A stretch of DNA of 64,000 bases, taken from positions 140,735-204,734 of the forward strand of contig CATQHI010000006.1 of the NCBI GenBank assembly GCA_958295895.1, given 5' to 3'. The position numbers and the translations under genes were made by a program. This document shows, piece after piece, positions 18,919-27,873 of the stretch; position 1 is the first letter of the stretch, and each line of letters opens with the position of its first letter. The stretch is from Saprospiraceae bacterium (GTDB taxonomy: Bacteria; Bacteroidota; Bacteroidia; Chitinophagales; Saprospiraceae). The notes under the pieces were generated by a model. It saw only the letters and a list, made by a program, of their open reading frames with translations. It ran no database searches and was not told the DNA's origin.

Positions 18919-19573
18919 TAAGCTGCGGCAGCGGCCAGTATTCTGGTACTGGTGCTATTACCTCAACCTCCTCCCCCTGCGGATCGGGAAAGGCCAGCGA
19001 ATAAGCATGCAGCGCGATGACGTTATCCCGTACCGGCCGCATATTTCCGTAAGCTAGGTCTCCCACGATGGGTGCGCCCACCGTAGCTAGCTGCACCCGC
19101 AGCTGGTGGAACCGCCCCGTCACCGGCCGCAGCTCGTATTCGTACAGCCCCCCGGCCTCCCGGAGTAGCCGGTAGCTTAGCCGGGCCTCCTGTCCGCCGG
19201 GTACCGGACGGGTACTAGCAAAGGCCTTTTTCCGGTCCGGTGTACGGCCCAGGTAGTGGACTAGTTCGCCCTCGGCGGCGGGCAGGGGCTTGTCCGTGAC
19301 CGCCCGGTAGACCTTCCGCGTCCTGCGGGCGGCAAAGGCCTCGTTGAGCTTGACCAGGGTAGCTTTCTTACGCGCCAGCAGCAGCGCTCCACTTACGGGC
19401 CGGTCGAGCCGGTGCACGATGCCGACGTAGCCAGCCTTTTTAGCCCCCTCCCGCGTCCACTGCAGCTGCGCGCGCGCCTCCACCGTATCGTACTGAAAGT
19501 GCCGCTCGGTGGCGATACCGGCGGGTTTATTGATGACGGCCCAGCCCGGGCCCTCGCGGAGGATGTCTAGCAT
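18911..19573 (-). CDS. RluA-family pseudouridine synthase
   Basis: A 220-residue enzyme that converts uridine to pseudouridine in rRNA or tRNA. The catalytic motif is GIVHRLDRPVSGALLLARK, with the nucleophilic Asp in HRLD, preceded by AVINKPAGIAT and followed by the conserved ELRPVTGRFHQLRVQLATVGAPIVGD. The start at 19573 (MLDILREGPGWAVINKPAG) matches family members without an S4 domain; the frame is open for 119 more codons upstream, but that sequence has no family similarity and overlaps the promoter region of the divergent gene. Target site unknown. Confidence 0.9.
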   Translation of the reverse strand: MLDILREGPGWAVINKPAGIATERHFQYDTVEARAQLQWTREGAKKAGYVGIVHRLDRPVSGALLLARKKATLVKLNEAFAARRTRKVYRAVTDKPLPAAEGELVHYLGRTPDRKKAFASTRPVPGGQEARLSYRLLREAGGLYEYELRPVTGRFHQLRVQLATVGAPIVGDLAYGNMRPVRDNVIALHAYSLAFPDPQGEEVEVIAPVPEYWPLPQLSD

Positions 19574-19702
19574 GGGCGGCAAGGTACGTAGGCTTATCAG
19601 GGATGATAAAATAGTGGGGTTTGTGGCGGCTAGGTAGGCCGGATTAGGTGTTCTACTGCTACGACGCCGGTGCACCGTTGCAAGACGCCAAATTCTGCTA
19701 CC

Positions 19703-20260
19703 ATGAGTCTGCTCAATATCCACGTGGCTAACCGCGTGAACGTCGATCCGCCCCTGTCCGCCAACCCCCTCTACCGGGCCGCCTTTCGCCTCGGGCTGGT
19801 CACCGCGTTGATCATCGCGGCCATCAATCTGGCCATCATCTACCTGACCGACGGCACGGCCCTGGAGTGGCCCCACATGTTCATCTTTGCCGTACTGTTC
19901 GGTTGTATCAATTGGGGGATGCAGTCGCACCGTAGTTGGATTACCGCCGATACCGAGGCCCAGGACCGAGTGGTCTTCGGCATGGTCTCGGCCGGTACCG
20001 CTGCCCTAGGACTGATGGTCATCAACGGCGGTCTGGCGCTAATCAGCTATAATTTAGTGGTGAGTGAGACCTTCGCCCCCATCGATGATCTACTGGAGTT
20101 CGCGATGAGTTCTATGGCCCTTTTCCTGGGCTGTATCGTCTTCGGCCTCATCAGTTCCATCGTACTCAACTTCCGCTACGGCGGCAAGGACAAGGAGCCG
20201 GTGATGCCCAGGGATCGGTCAGGCTTTGACGATCCGCTCGAGCGCCAGGGGAAGCTGTAG
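19703..20260 (+). CDS. Four-helix membrane protein, unknown function
   Basis: A 185-residue inner-membrane protein with four predicted helices: about residues 25-45 (LGLVTALIIAAINLAIIYL), 55-70 (HMFIFAVLFGCINWGM), 90-115 (GMVSAGTAALGLMVINGGLALISY) and 130-155 (ALFLGCIVFGLISSIVLNF). The tail is charged. The size and layout resemble DUF4199-type proteins of Bacteroidota, but I see no diagnostic motif. The start MSLLNIHVANRV at 19703 is preferred over the ATG 33 bases upstream. The last 42 bases overlap the end of the convergent mprF gene, a tight arrangement suggesting that some intergenic DNA has been lost. Confidence 0.6.
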   Translation: MSLLNIHVANRVNVDPPLSANPLYRAAFRLGLVTALIIAAINLAIIYLTDGTALEWPHMFIFAVLFGCINWGMQSHRSWITADTEAQDRVVFGMVSAGTAALGLMVINGGLALISYNLVVSETFAPIDDLLEFAMSSMALFLGCIVFGLISSIVLNFRYGGKDKEPVMPRDRSGFDDPLERQGKL

Positions 20261-22240
20261 TAGATCCAGGGGGGCGGAATAGGCCAGGTACATCATCTCC
20301 CAGCTGGGGTCGAACTTTTCCTTGAAGTGGCGTAGGCTCCGGTAGTGCGCAAAACCGCGCATGCGCTCGTAGGCTAGCTTTACGGCCCGCTCCTGGGCAG
20401 TGCGCGGTTCCTCGATGCCGGACAGGGGCACCATGCCTAGGTTGCAACGCGTCATGCCCACCTCCCGAAAGTGGTCGAAAACCTGGCAGAAGAGAAAGTC
20501 CATAGTGCCGTTGGGCGCGTCCGGCAACTTGCGCATCAGCTCAAAGGCGCCCTCGCCATCCACGCCGGAGGGGATGACGTTGAGGAAGGCCACCACCTTA
20601 CCCTCGGCACTTTCCACACGGAGGATCGTCTGCTCCGCCAGCTCCCTCTCGTCGAATACGCCCTGGGAAAAGATGAGCTCCCGCCCGCCGCCTATATCGC
20701 CTAGCCACGCGTCACTCACCGCCCGCAGCTGCTGCAGAAAGGACGGCCGCTGTGGCGGGGTAGTGGTCCGTAGCACGTAACCCTGTTTGGTCAGTTTGTT
20801 GATGGAGTTGCGCAGTTCCTTGCGGGCCGCCCCCTGTAGCGACCAGTGCGTCAGGTCCACGGTGGCCTCCTCCCCGATGGGGAAGAGCAGTTTGCCCAGG
20901 GAGGTGTACACCAGTTGCTGCGAGGCCGCCAGCCGGTAGTAGCCGGTGCGCAGGTTGTGCCCCCGGGCGAAGTCGTCGAAGGCCCGGATGAGATCGTTAC
21001 GGTCCTCCGCCGCGCACACCGGCCCCTCAATGGCCACTGCGTAACCCAGCGCGACCCGGTAGGCCACAAAGCCCCGGTCGTCGGGGGCAAACCAGAGCAG
21101 CTTGTCGCGGTAGGTTTTGAAGTAGTCCAGGCTGCTGCTGCCGTGGGCCTGCACCAGACTACGGACTTCGCTCAGTCCATCAGCCGAGGTGGGGGGCGCG
21201 TACGCAGCTGCACCGCTCCGGAGGAAGTAGTCGCCGCGGGTGAGCACCAGGCTCAGCATCGTCAGCCCGGCCAGACTCGCCTCTTCCCAGTCGATCCCCT
21301 TGGTCAGGTAGCCGAGTAGGGGAACGCCGCTCAGCAGCAGGGTCGCCCACCACGCCCGCCGGTACCCCCGCAGCAGGTAGTACGACAGCAGTAACATGGC
21401 GGTGCCCGCCGCCAGTACCAGCCAGGTGGAGGTGGCGATGGCTGCGACGGGCAGTAGCTCCCGTAGTAGGAGCAACCGCCGGGGCAGTGCCGGGGTGAGA
21501 GCCGACCAGATACTTACCGCCCCCAGGATCAACAGCAACACCGTAGGCCACACCCGCCACAGCAGCAGGTCGCGCCGCGCTACCAGGGCCAGCAGTCCCA
21601 GTAGCAGCACCGACCAGAATTCGAAGAAGCGGAACAGTAGCGCAATGCTCAGCCCCAGCACCGCCCCGAAACCAAACTGGCTCAGGGCGAACACCAGCGC
21701 TACCTCGATCGCCCCGATACCCCGGAGGAAGGGGGAACTCATGAGTAGCAGCAAGACAATGCCGTAGCCCACCACCGCTAGCTCCACACTCGGGGAGCTC
21801 CCCAGGGCCGCGGTGGCGATGTAGAGGTGAGCAATGCCGATGAGCACGGTCGTCACGCCGATGCCCACCACGTACACGGCCGAGAGCCCCTGCCGCAGAA
21901 AAATTCAGCTACCCGCCGGCAGGCCCACCAGTACCGCCGTCAGGATGGAGCAAAAGGAAAATAGCGCGGAGGCGAGGTATATCTGCTCCCGGGCCACCCC
22001 GTCGCGGCGCTGCACCTCCTGATTGAAGAACGCCAGGTTGGTCAGGGGGCCCGCCGGCAGGAACACACTGATGAGGTTGCGCTTCAGGAAGAGTAGGGTA
22101 CAGGTACTGAGACGTACCTCCCGGCCCACGGCGCGAAAACTGATGCGGTACATGTACCCCTGCACTACCACAAAAGCCAGCACCAGCGCGCCGCCGCCCG
22201 CTATCCAGACCGGATCGGCCGCCGCCAGGGCTTCGCTCAC
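20219..22240 (-). pseudogene. mprF: MprF-like phosphatidylglycerol lysyltransferase, stop-interrupted
   Basis: MprF adds an amino acid to phosphatidylglycerol and flips the product outward, lowering the negative surface charge against cationic peptides. The soluble transferase domain is intact (about 20219-21150: YRVALGYAVAIEGPVCA, FSQGVFDERELAEQTILR, FLFCQVFDHFREVGMTRCNLGMVPLSG). The membrane flippase part lies before it, including LKRNLISVFLPAGPL near the N-terminus. An in-frame TGA at 21905-21907 splits the gene; the frame continues on both sides (LPAGS, stop, IFLRQGLSAVYVVG), so one substitution, for example from TGG, explains it. The N-terminus also looks cut: native-looking sequence (REELGRVSEALAAADPVW) continues upstream of 22240 and then meets a divergent dedA fragment. 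Function is probably lost or reduced unless the sequence is wrong. Confidence 0.8.
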
Positions 22241-22685
22241 CCGGCCCAGCTCCTCCCGCTCGCCCTTTACGCCCTGCTGTTTGGCATCGTCTTTACCGAG
22301 TCGGCCTTCTTTCCGCTGGGCCCCTTCCTGCCGGGGGATGGGCTGCTGTTGACCACCGGACTACTGCTCGGTACCGGACAGGTACGGGCCCTTACCGCGG
22401 CGGCCTGTCTGGTAGCCGGTGCGTTTTTGGGCAACTGGGTAGAGTACCGGCTGGGCCGCCACGTTGGGCCGGAGCTCTTCGACCGCTGGCGGTGGCTGCG
22501 GCGGGAGCACTACGAAAAAACCCAGCTGTTTTACGGCAAGTACGGGGACTGGGCCGTGGTGCTCTCCCGCTTTCTCCCCCTGGTGCGGGCCCTCATCCCT
22601 TTTGTAGCGGGTATCTCGGGCATGTCCGGGGGCCGCTTTCAGCGCTTCAGTCTGCTCGGCGTACTGCTCTGGGTGGCCTTCGGAC
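22241..22685 (+). pseudogene. DedA-family membrane protein fragment
   Basis: The frame reads ALYALLFGIVFTESAFFPLG, then PFLPGDGLLLTTG, RRE-HYEKTQLFYGKYGDWAVVLSRFLPLVRALIPFVAGI and GMSGGRFQRFSLLGVLLWVAFG. These are the core DedA signatures (re-entrant loop F-LPGD and the R-F-P-RA-P-AG motif). DedA proteins recycle undecaprenyl phosphate and other lipids across the inner membrane. Neither end is normal. No start codon precedes the first conserved residues, which directly abut the truncated mprF 5' end. At 22683-22690 the protein changes abruptly to the antisense of the VIT1 3' end. It is an internal fragment of about 148 codons left between two broken neighbours. Confidence 0.75.
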
Positions 22686-22700
22686 CAACAAAGCGGTTGG

Positions 22701-23391
22701 CTAAAGCCCCTGAACTCCGAAAAGGTACCCCACCAGGGCCGTACCGGCCATGGCCGCCGTGCCCCAGAGGCAGATGCGCGCTACGCCGACCCAGATGGGC
22801 GCCCCCCCCCGTGCGGGCGGCGAGGGCCCCCAGAAGGACCAGGGCGAGGAGGGTGATCCCGTACTGCACCGGGACCATGCCGCGTAGGGGACCTACCGCC
22901 GCCACCAGTACCGGCAGGGCCGCCCCGGCCAGGAACGACAGGCCGGAGGCTAGGGCCGCCCGGGTCGGTTGCGCCTGGGTGATCTTGCTGATGCCCAGCT
23001 CGTCACGGGCGTGGGCGGTGAGGGGGTCGTGAGCGGTCAGGGCGGCGGCCACCTGCCGGGCCAGTTCGTCGGATAAACCCCGCGCCCGGTAGATGCCGGC
23101 CAGTTCCCGCTCCTCCTCGCGGGGGTGATCGGCTAGCTCGCGGGCTTCCCGGTCCAGGTCGGCCCGCTCCAGGTCGGACTGGGAGCTGACCGAGATATAT
23201 TCCCCGGCGGCCATAGACAGGGCCCCGGCCACGGTGGCGGCCAGGGCGGCCAGCAGGATGGGCTCGCGGCTAGTAGTGGCCGCGGCTACGCCGATCACGA
23301 TACTGGCTACCGAAATAATGCCATCGTTGGCCCCCAGTACCGCGGCGCGCAGCCAGTTGCTGCGGTTGACGTAGTGTTCCTCTTCGTGCAT
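22701..23391 (-). pseudogene. VIT1/CCC1-family Fe/Mn transporter, frameshifted
   Basis: Begins MHEEEHYVNRSNWLRAAVLGANDGIISVASIVIGVAAA, the hallmark of VIT1-type transporters that move Fe2+ or Mn2+ out of the cytosol. It continues with AALAATVAGALSMAAGEYISVSSQSDLERADL and the cytosolic metal-binding loop. Near 22802-22810 a run of nine C (G on this strand) shifts the frame. With eight, the chain would read ARTGGAPIWVGVARICLWGT, then AAMAGTALVGYLFGVQGL, and stop at the TAG at 22701, giving a normal family C-terminus. As written, the protein carries a wrong tail of about 50 residues. A homopolymer miscount in sequencing or a slipped-strand mutation is the likely cause. Confidence 0.85.
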
Positions 23392-23445
23392 GGCGACCAA
23401 GGTACGCCGCACTCCACGGCGTAACACTATCTTACGCCGACCGCG

Positions 23446-24039
23446 ATGACGCCCTCCTCACCTCCCACCGCCCCACCCGCCGCCGCCGCCGGCCTGACCG
23501 ATCGCGAGTTGGTGGTAGCCATCCTACAGGGGCGGCGCGACTACCTCAATGAGCTTTACCGCAGGTACCAGGATCGGGTGTACTACAAGTGTCTCGGGAT
23601 GGTGAAGCAGGCCAGCCTGGCGCAGGACCTGGCCCACGATGTATTCATCAAGGTCTTTACCAATCTACACAAGTACCAGGGCAAGGCCGACCTCTCGTTC
23701 TGGATCTACGCCATCACCTACAACCACTGCGTGACCCACCTCAAGCGGGCCAAGCGGCTGCGCTTCGACCGCCTCGATGAGACCCTGGACCCCGCCGACG
23801 GGGGGCAGGACGAACTAAATGAGAAACTGCTCCAGGACCTACGCCTCGAGCAGCTCGACCGCCTGATCAAGGAACTGCGGCCGGAGGAGGAGGTGCTGCT
23901 GATTCTCAAGTACCAGGAGGCGATGAGCATCAAACAGATCGCGGCCATCCTACAGCTCTCGGAGAGTGCCGTAAAGATGCGGCTCAAACGCTCGCGCGAG
24001 CGACTTGCTATACTACTCAACGGACTGTCCAATGGTTGA
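23446..24039 (+). CDS. ECF-type sigma-70 factor
   Basis: A 197-residue extracytoplasmic-function sigma factor. After an Ala/Pro-rich lead (residues 1-17) comes region 2: LYRRYQDRVYYKCLGMVKQASLAQDLAHDVFIKVF, followed by SFWIYAITYNHCVTHLKRAKR for DNA melting and -10 recognition. An acidic linker (DETLDPADGGQDELNEKLLQ) leads to region 4, whose helix-turn-helix reads LRPEEEVLLILKYQEAMSIK and QIAAILQLSESAVKMRLKR. Its stop overlaps the start of the next small gene by 8 bp, and that gene overlaps an MscS-like channel gene by 4 bp, so all three form one operon. In place of a classic zinc-finger anti-sigma gene there is the small gene, which may fill that role. Confidence 0.92.
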   Translation: MTPSSPPTAPPAAAAGLTDRELVVAILQGRRDYLNELYRRYQDRVYYKCLGMVKQASLAQDLAHDVFIKVFTNLHKYQGKADLSFWIYAITYNHCVTHLKRAKRLRFDRLDETLDPADGGQDELNEKLLQDLRLEQLDRLIKELRPEEEVLLILKYQEAMSIKQIAAILQLSESAVKMRLKRSRERLAILLNGLSNG

Positions 24040-24277
24040 ACCCACCACCATGGAGCTACTGCTGCAGGCCCGGATGCAACAACTAGCCGACGAGCGCCGC
24101 GCCGCCACCCCGCCCCCGCCGGAGCTACGGCAGGAGGTATTCCGCACCCTCGACCTGATCGACACCATCGGCGAGATCGGCTCCCTCTTTACCGGCACCC
24201 TGCTGGGCACGGCGGCTGAATTCATCGACCTGCTCGAAGACCCCGAGGGCACCCACCAACCCCCCCCCACCGAATGA
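24032..24277 (+). CDS. Small protein between sigma factor and channel, possible regulator
   Basis: An 81-residue protein beginning MVEPTTMELLLQARMQQLADERRAA, a helical N-terminus, then Pro-rich PPPPELRQEVFRTLDLIDTIGEI, an amphipathic stretch GSLFTGTLLGTAAEFIDLLE, and a Pro-rich end. No zinc-binding HxxxCxxC, so it is not a standard ZAS anti-sigma factor. ATG 24032 overlaps the sigma gene by 8 bp; the ATG nine codons earlier lies deeper inside the sigma gene and is less likely. Being translated between a sigma factor and a channel, it is a candidate anti-sigma or linker protein, but that is inference from position only. Confidence 0.6.
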   Translation: MVEPTTMELLLQARMQQLADERRAATPPPPELRQEVFRTLDLIDTIGEIGSLFTGTLLGTAAEFIDLLEDPEGTHQPPPTE

Positions 24278-25113
24278 ATGAAGACACCGGATACGCCTAC
24301 TTATTCCTGGAGAGCCTAGAGGGCATGGCCCGCACCGTACTCTCGGTGGTGCCGCGGGTACTCGCTGCCCTGGTCATTCTGGCCCTGGGCTGGCTCATCG
24401 CGCGGCTGATCAGTCGGGGCGTGGCGCGGCTACTCCAGGCGGCTGGGTTTGACCGTGTGGCCGGGCGGGTGGGAGCCACGCAGTTACTCAATCGGGCCAA
24501 CGTTCAGCTACGTCCCTCCACGCTCCTGGGTCGCTTTATCTACTACGTACTTCTGTTGGTGGTCATCATCACGGCCGCCGATACGGTGGGTTGGACGGCG
24601 GTAAGTACCGAGATCTCCAAGCTCCTCGGCTACCTGCCTCGGTTGCTTTCGGCGCTGGTGTTTTTTGTAGTGGGCTCCTACATCGCTTCCTTTATCCGCG
24701 ACCTACTGCGGGGGGCGGCCGGTAGCCTGGGCATTTCGGCCGGGCGCATCATCAGTTCGGTAGTGTACTACCTACTCATGCTCATCATCACGCTCACGGC
24801 CCTGGAGCAGGGTGGGGTGGACACCAGCATCATCACCTCCAATCTGCTGGTCATCGTGGGCTCCGTGACCCTGGCCGGGGCCATCGCCTACGGACTGGCG
24901 AGCCGTGACGTGCTCACTAATATCCTGGCCGGCTTCTTCACCCGCCGGGCGGTCCGCGTAGGTCAGCTCATCGAGGTCGACGGGCAGCGGGGCCGGGTGA
25001 TCAGCATGTCGGGGCTCTCGGTCACGCTACAGGTATCGCCCACCGAGCGGCTCATTCTGCCCAGTCAGCTCCTCATCACCCATCCCATCCGCGTTATCGA
25101 GGACGCTGATTAG
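24274..25113 (+). CDS. MscS-like mechanosensitive channel
   Basis: A 279-residue inner-membrane channel protein. Helices lie near residues 10-40 (VVPRVLAALVILALGWLIARL), 85-110, 120-145 (LLSALVFFVVGSYIASFI), 165-185 and 190-215 (NLLVIVGSVTLAGAIAYGLASRDVLTNILAGFFTRR), the last being the pore-lining TM3-like helix with its Gly/Ala pattern. A short beta domain follows (VRVGQLIEVDGQRGRVISMSGLSVTLQ). The two conserved small-helix units before the pore resemble the YjeP/CmpX type rather than E. coli MscS. It presumably releases solutes under osmotic or envelope tension. As the last gene of the sigma-factor operon, it is a plausible sensor or target of that sigma factor. Confidence 0.85.
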   Translation: MNEDTGYAYLFLESLEGMARTVLSVVPRVLAALVILALGWLIARLISRGVARLLQAAGFDRVAGRVGATQLLNRANVQLRPSTLLGRFIYYVLLLVVIITAADTVGWTAVSTEISKLLGYLPRLLSALVFFVVGSYIASFIRDLLRGAAGSLGISAGRIISSVVYYLLMLIITLTALEQGGVDTSIITSNLLVIVGSVTLAGAIAYGLASRDVLTNILAGFFTRRAVRVGQLIEVDGQRGRVISMSGLSVTLQVSPTERLILPSQLLITHPIRVIEDAD

Positions 25114-25149
25114 CGTGCTCCAGACCGAAGGCCAGGCCGGGCAGCTCCC

Positions 25150-25595
25150 GGTTAACTCGGAGGTGTAGCGGTGTACGGTCTGCTCCACTACGAAGTAATG
25201 TAGTAAGGACGGGTCTTCGAAGATCAGCGCTGCGTACCAGGAAAGGCCGACTAGCAGAAACACCAGCACACCAACAGCGTGCCGTCCGATCGTCTGCCAC
25301 CAACTGTTGGGCGGATACAGCAAATAATACGTGGGCAGTAGTCCGCCGATGCGGTAGACCAGCCACAGTTGGGCCAGCAGGGCGACCAGGGGGAAACCCC
25401 GAAGAGCCGGTAGGCCAGGGCTGTAATCGCGTAGGTAAGCGGTGGCTTACGGTAATGCCGGAGGCCGGTAAAGGTGGGGTGCAGGTAGTCACCGCTCAGG
25501 TGCGAGCCTGGAGATCAGTAGGCGGGAGACGTAGTGGCCGGCACGGTGGGTAATTGTCGGGGTGCGGTGGTGCCACTTAGGTAGCGGGGTATTCA
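25150..25595 (-). pseudogene. ArnT-like (GT39/PMT) glycosyltransferase remnant
   Basis: Pieces in different frames of the minus strand together resemble the N-terminal third of an ArnT-type glycosyltransferase: GDYLHPTFTGLRHYRKPPLT followed by YAITALAYRLFGVSPW, then after a shift VALLAQLWLVYRIGGLL, and later GLSWYAALIFEDPSLLHYFV with VEQTVHRYTSEL. These are the P-F-G-----KPPL and Y-F----RY patterns of lipid-linked sugar transferases (ArnT adds aminoarabinose to lipid A). A possible start is the ATG at 25595. At least two frame breaks and large deletions make it non-functional. The rest of 25114-25720 shows no gene. It lies downstream of the MscS-like gene in the envelope-modification block. 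Confidence 0.65.
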
Positions 25596-25720
25596 TGGTT
25601 TTCGCGGGGGCTTCCGCGACGTTCATCTGCCGATCTTCGCTACGCTACACCGGACCGGTGCTATCTGTCCTGTACGCTCGCAGTGTTCATACACAAGTCG
25701 GAGAAAAGGGGAGGGAAGAC

Positions 25721-26494
25721 TTACGACCGTAGCTGCTCGGTCACGCCACGATGAAGGGTGATTACGGAATACGCCACGAGACTAGCCAGCACGAGGAAGA
25801 GTACCGCAGAGGAACCGATCGTGCCCAGATTGAGCCCCCCCGCCCCGGTGGGCTTGGTAAGTAGGTCACCAAAGGTGGCGCCAAAGGGTCGGGTCAGTAC
25901 GAAGGCCACCCAGAACAGGAGCACACGTGATAGGCCAGTTAGGTAGTACAATCCCGCCACCACGGCAATACCCGACCCAATCAATACTGCGCCCCCCATA
26001 AAGCCCAACCCGGAATCGTCGGCCAAGAAATCACCAAGCGCCGTCCCCAAAGTATTGGAGATCAAAATGGTGACCCAGTAGAACAGTTCCGGACGAAAGG
26101 TGCGAATGTTACTCACGGAAAGCGAACCTTCCGATCGGTACCAGATGACCAGCGAGGTAAGCAGCAGTACAACCAGTATCATCGCTCCGGTGGCATAACC
26201 AAGACCCAGGGTGCGGTCCATGTAATCGGAGATGGTCGTGCCGGCGGTACTGGTAGTAAGAATCACTGACCAGTACAGCACCGGGTGGTACGCCCGCGCC
26301 CGTAGCTGAGCAACGAGCGTAACCACGAACGCCCCGATGAGGATCAGCGAGCTTAGCCCGTAGCCCACCCCTAGGGTCATGGAAAGAAGATCGCCGGCCG
26401 TCTCCCCCAGCGTAGTGGCGCAGATCTTCATGATCCAAAAGACCAGGGTGACCGCAGCCACCTTGCGGGGCGTGGAGGAGGATGCGCTGAGCAT
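25721..26494 (-). CDS. DUF347 repeat membrane protein (COG4705)
   Basis: A 257-residue integral membrane protein made of four similar units, each about 60 residues. The units are marked by KICATTLGETAGDLLSMTLGVGYG, VILTTSTAGTTISDYMDRTLGLGYA, ILISNTLGTALGDFLADDSGLGF and FVLTRPFGATFGDLLTKPTGAGGLNLG. This T/N-GxxxGDxL repeat with a following glycine-rich turn is the DUF347 signature, seen in COG4705 proteins of unknown transport function. The repeated Asp residues inside helices suggest a cation path, but no substrate is known to me. It stands alone, 66 bp from the end of the sensor kinase gene on the same strand, and might be co-transcribed with the two-component operon upstream. Confidence 0.85.
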   Translation of the reverse strand: MLSASSSTPRKVAAVTLVFWIMKICATTLGETAGDLLSMTLGVGYGLSSLILIGAFVVTLVAQLRARAYHPVLYWSVILTTSTAGTTISDYMDRTLGLGYATGAMILVVLLLTSLVIWYRSEGSLSVSNIRTFRPELFYWVTILISNTLGTALGDFLADDSGLGFMGGAVLIGSGIAVVAGLYYLTGLSRVLLFWVAFVLTRPFGATFGDLLTKPTGAGGLNLGTIGSSAVLFLVLASLVAYSVITLHRGVTEQLRS

Positions 26495-26559
26495 GACTTA
26501 GAGGTTAAGAACGGTACGCACGAAAGTTAGGAGACAGGTTAGGCCGGCAAAGCTGCCGG

Positions 26560-27873
26560 TCAACTTTGGAGATTTCCTGGATTCAGCCACCGCGTAGCAA
26601 GGGCGTCATTTCTGACATCAAAGGAAAGCGTGACCTCATGCCACTGCCCCCGGTTTTCGTAAGCGATGTCGTAACCGTACCGCTTACAGATCTCCCCGAC
26701 GATCGACAGCCCCAGACCCAGCGACTGGTTATCCGCGTCCCCCTTGCCAAATCGTTCGAAGAGCCGTTCCGTACCATTTTCTGCCAGAGGCAACCCGGTG
26801 TTACCCACGGTCAGTGTGCGATTTTGCAACGTGAGGCTCACCCGCCCGCCGGCCACGTTATGCTTGATCGCGTTGCTCAGCAGGTTATTGAGCAGCACGT
26901 CCAGCAGTACGGGGTGGGCGCGGACGCAGGTGCCGCGCAAATCGGATTCGAGCAGCAGCCCTTTTTGCTCCAGCATCACTTCGAGTTGCCCGAGTTTGTC
27001 CCGCAGCAGGGGGCCCAGCTCAATGTCCGCAAGCTGCTCGTACTGATCGTTGTCGATGCGGGTGAGCAGCAGCAGGGCCTGGTTCAGCTTTTTGAGTCGG
27101 TCGAGGGCCTCGCTGAGGTGTTGGAGATGGGCGAAGTCAGTCTCACTGCGGTCGGCCGATTGCAGCATCAGATCGACCTGGTTGCGCATGATGGCCAGCG
27201 GCGTTTGCAGCTCGTGGCTGGCGTTGTCGGTAAACTGGCGCAGGGAGTGGTAGTCGCGGCGGAGCTTCTCGGTCATGCTCCGTAGGGCGGTGTTCAGCCG
27301 CTCGAATTCCTCGATATCGCTGGGGGGGAATACCGGCACCGTCTTGCGCTTCACGTCAAAACGTTGCACCTGCGTCAGCGCCCCAAAGAAGGGTTGCCAG
27401 AGCCGCAGGGAGAGGTAGCGGTTGAGCACGTAGATACCGAGCAGGAAAAGACCGAAGAAGGCCATACTTACCCCGAATAGGACGACGATGAGGTCCTCGC
27501 TTTCCACCTTGAGCCGGGAGACGGTGATGCGGTAGGGCTGGCCGTTGATCTCCCGGTCGTAGACCACTCTGCGGTAGGGCTCCATCTCCCCCTCGATGGG
27601 CTCGAAGAAGACCGTATCGGAAAAGGTGAAGGAGCCGGTGACCCGCTCGATCGGTGCGGTCGTGATGACGGCGTCAAGTTGGTAAAAGGTGTCGGGCACC
27701 GCCGGAAGCTGGGCCAGGTAAGCATCGAGCCGCACGCTGGCGTCGGCGACCTGGTCGTCCAGCTCCTCATCGATGATGTAGCGCAGCCCGGTGAAGAGCA
27801 GCAGGCCGGTAAGCAGAAAGGCGACCGCCGAAAAGGCGAGGTAGTAGCGGGAGGTGCGCTGGAGTAGCTTCAT
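26560..27873 (-). CDS. Sensor histidine kinase
   Basis: A 437-residue membrane sensor paired with the response regulator that precedes it. One helix lies near residues 10-30 and a second near 155-178 (VVLFGVSMAFFGLFLLGIYVL), enclosing a periplasmic sensing domain of about 125 residues. A HAMP-like linker leads to the H-box FTDNASHELQTPLAIMRNQVDL, with the phosphorylated His in SHELQTP. The ATPase has N-box NLLSNAIKHN, then FERFGKGD and a final G-box LGLGLSIVGEICKRYGYD. The ATG at 27873 overlaps the regulator stop by 4 bp (ATGA). The neighbouring PAP2 phosphatase suggests an envelope-lipid signal or target. Confidence 0.93.
   Translation of the reverse strand: MKLLQRTSRYYLAFSAVAFLLTGLLLFTGLRYIIDEELDDQVADASVRLDAYLAQLPAVPDTFYQLDAVITTAPIERVTGSFTFSDTVFFEPIEGEMEPYRRVVYDREINGQPYRITVSRLKVESEDLIVVLFGVSMAFFGLFLLGIYVLNRYLSLRLWQPFFGALTQVQRFDVKRKTVPVFPPSDIEEFERLNTALRSMTEKLRRDYHSLRQFTDNASHELQTPLAIMRNQVDLMLQSADRSETDFAHLQHLSEALDRLKKLNQALLLLTRIDNDQYEQLADIELGPLLRDKLGQLEVMLEQKGLLLESDLRGTCVRAHPVLLDVLLNNLLSNAIKHNVAGGRVSLTLQNRTLTVGNTGLPLAENGTERLFERFGKGDADNQSLGLGLSIVGEICKRYGYDIAYENRGQWHEVTLSFDVRNDALATRWLNPGNLQS

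Noticed and set aside
21905..21907. Selenocysteine or read-through at the mprF TGA
   Set aside because: No hairpin resembling a selenocysteine element was noticed downstream, and MprF is not a known selenoprotein; a nonsense change is simpler.
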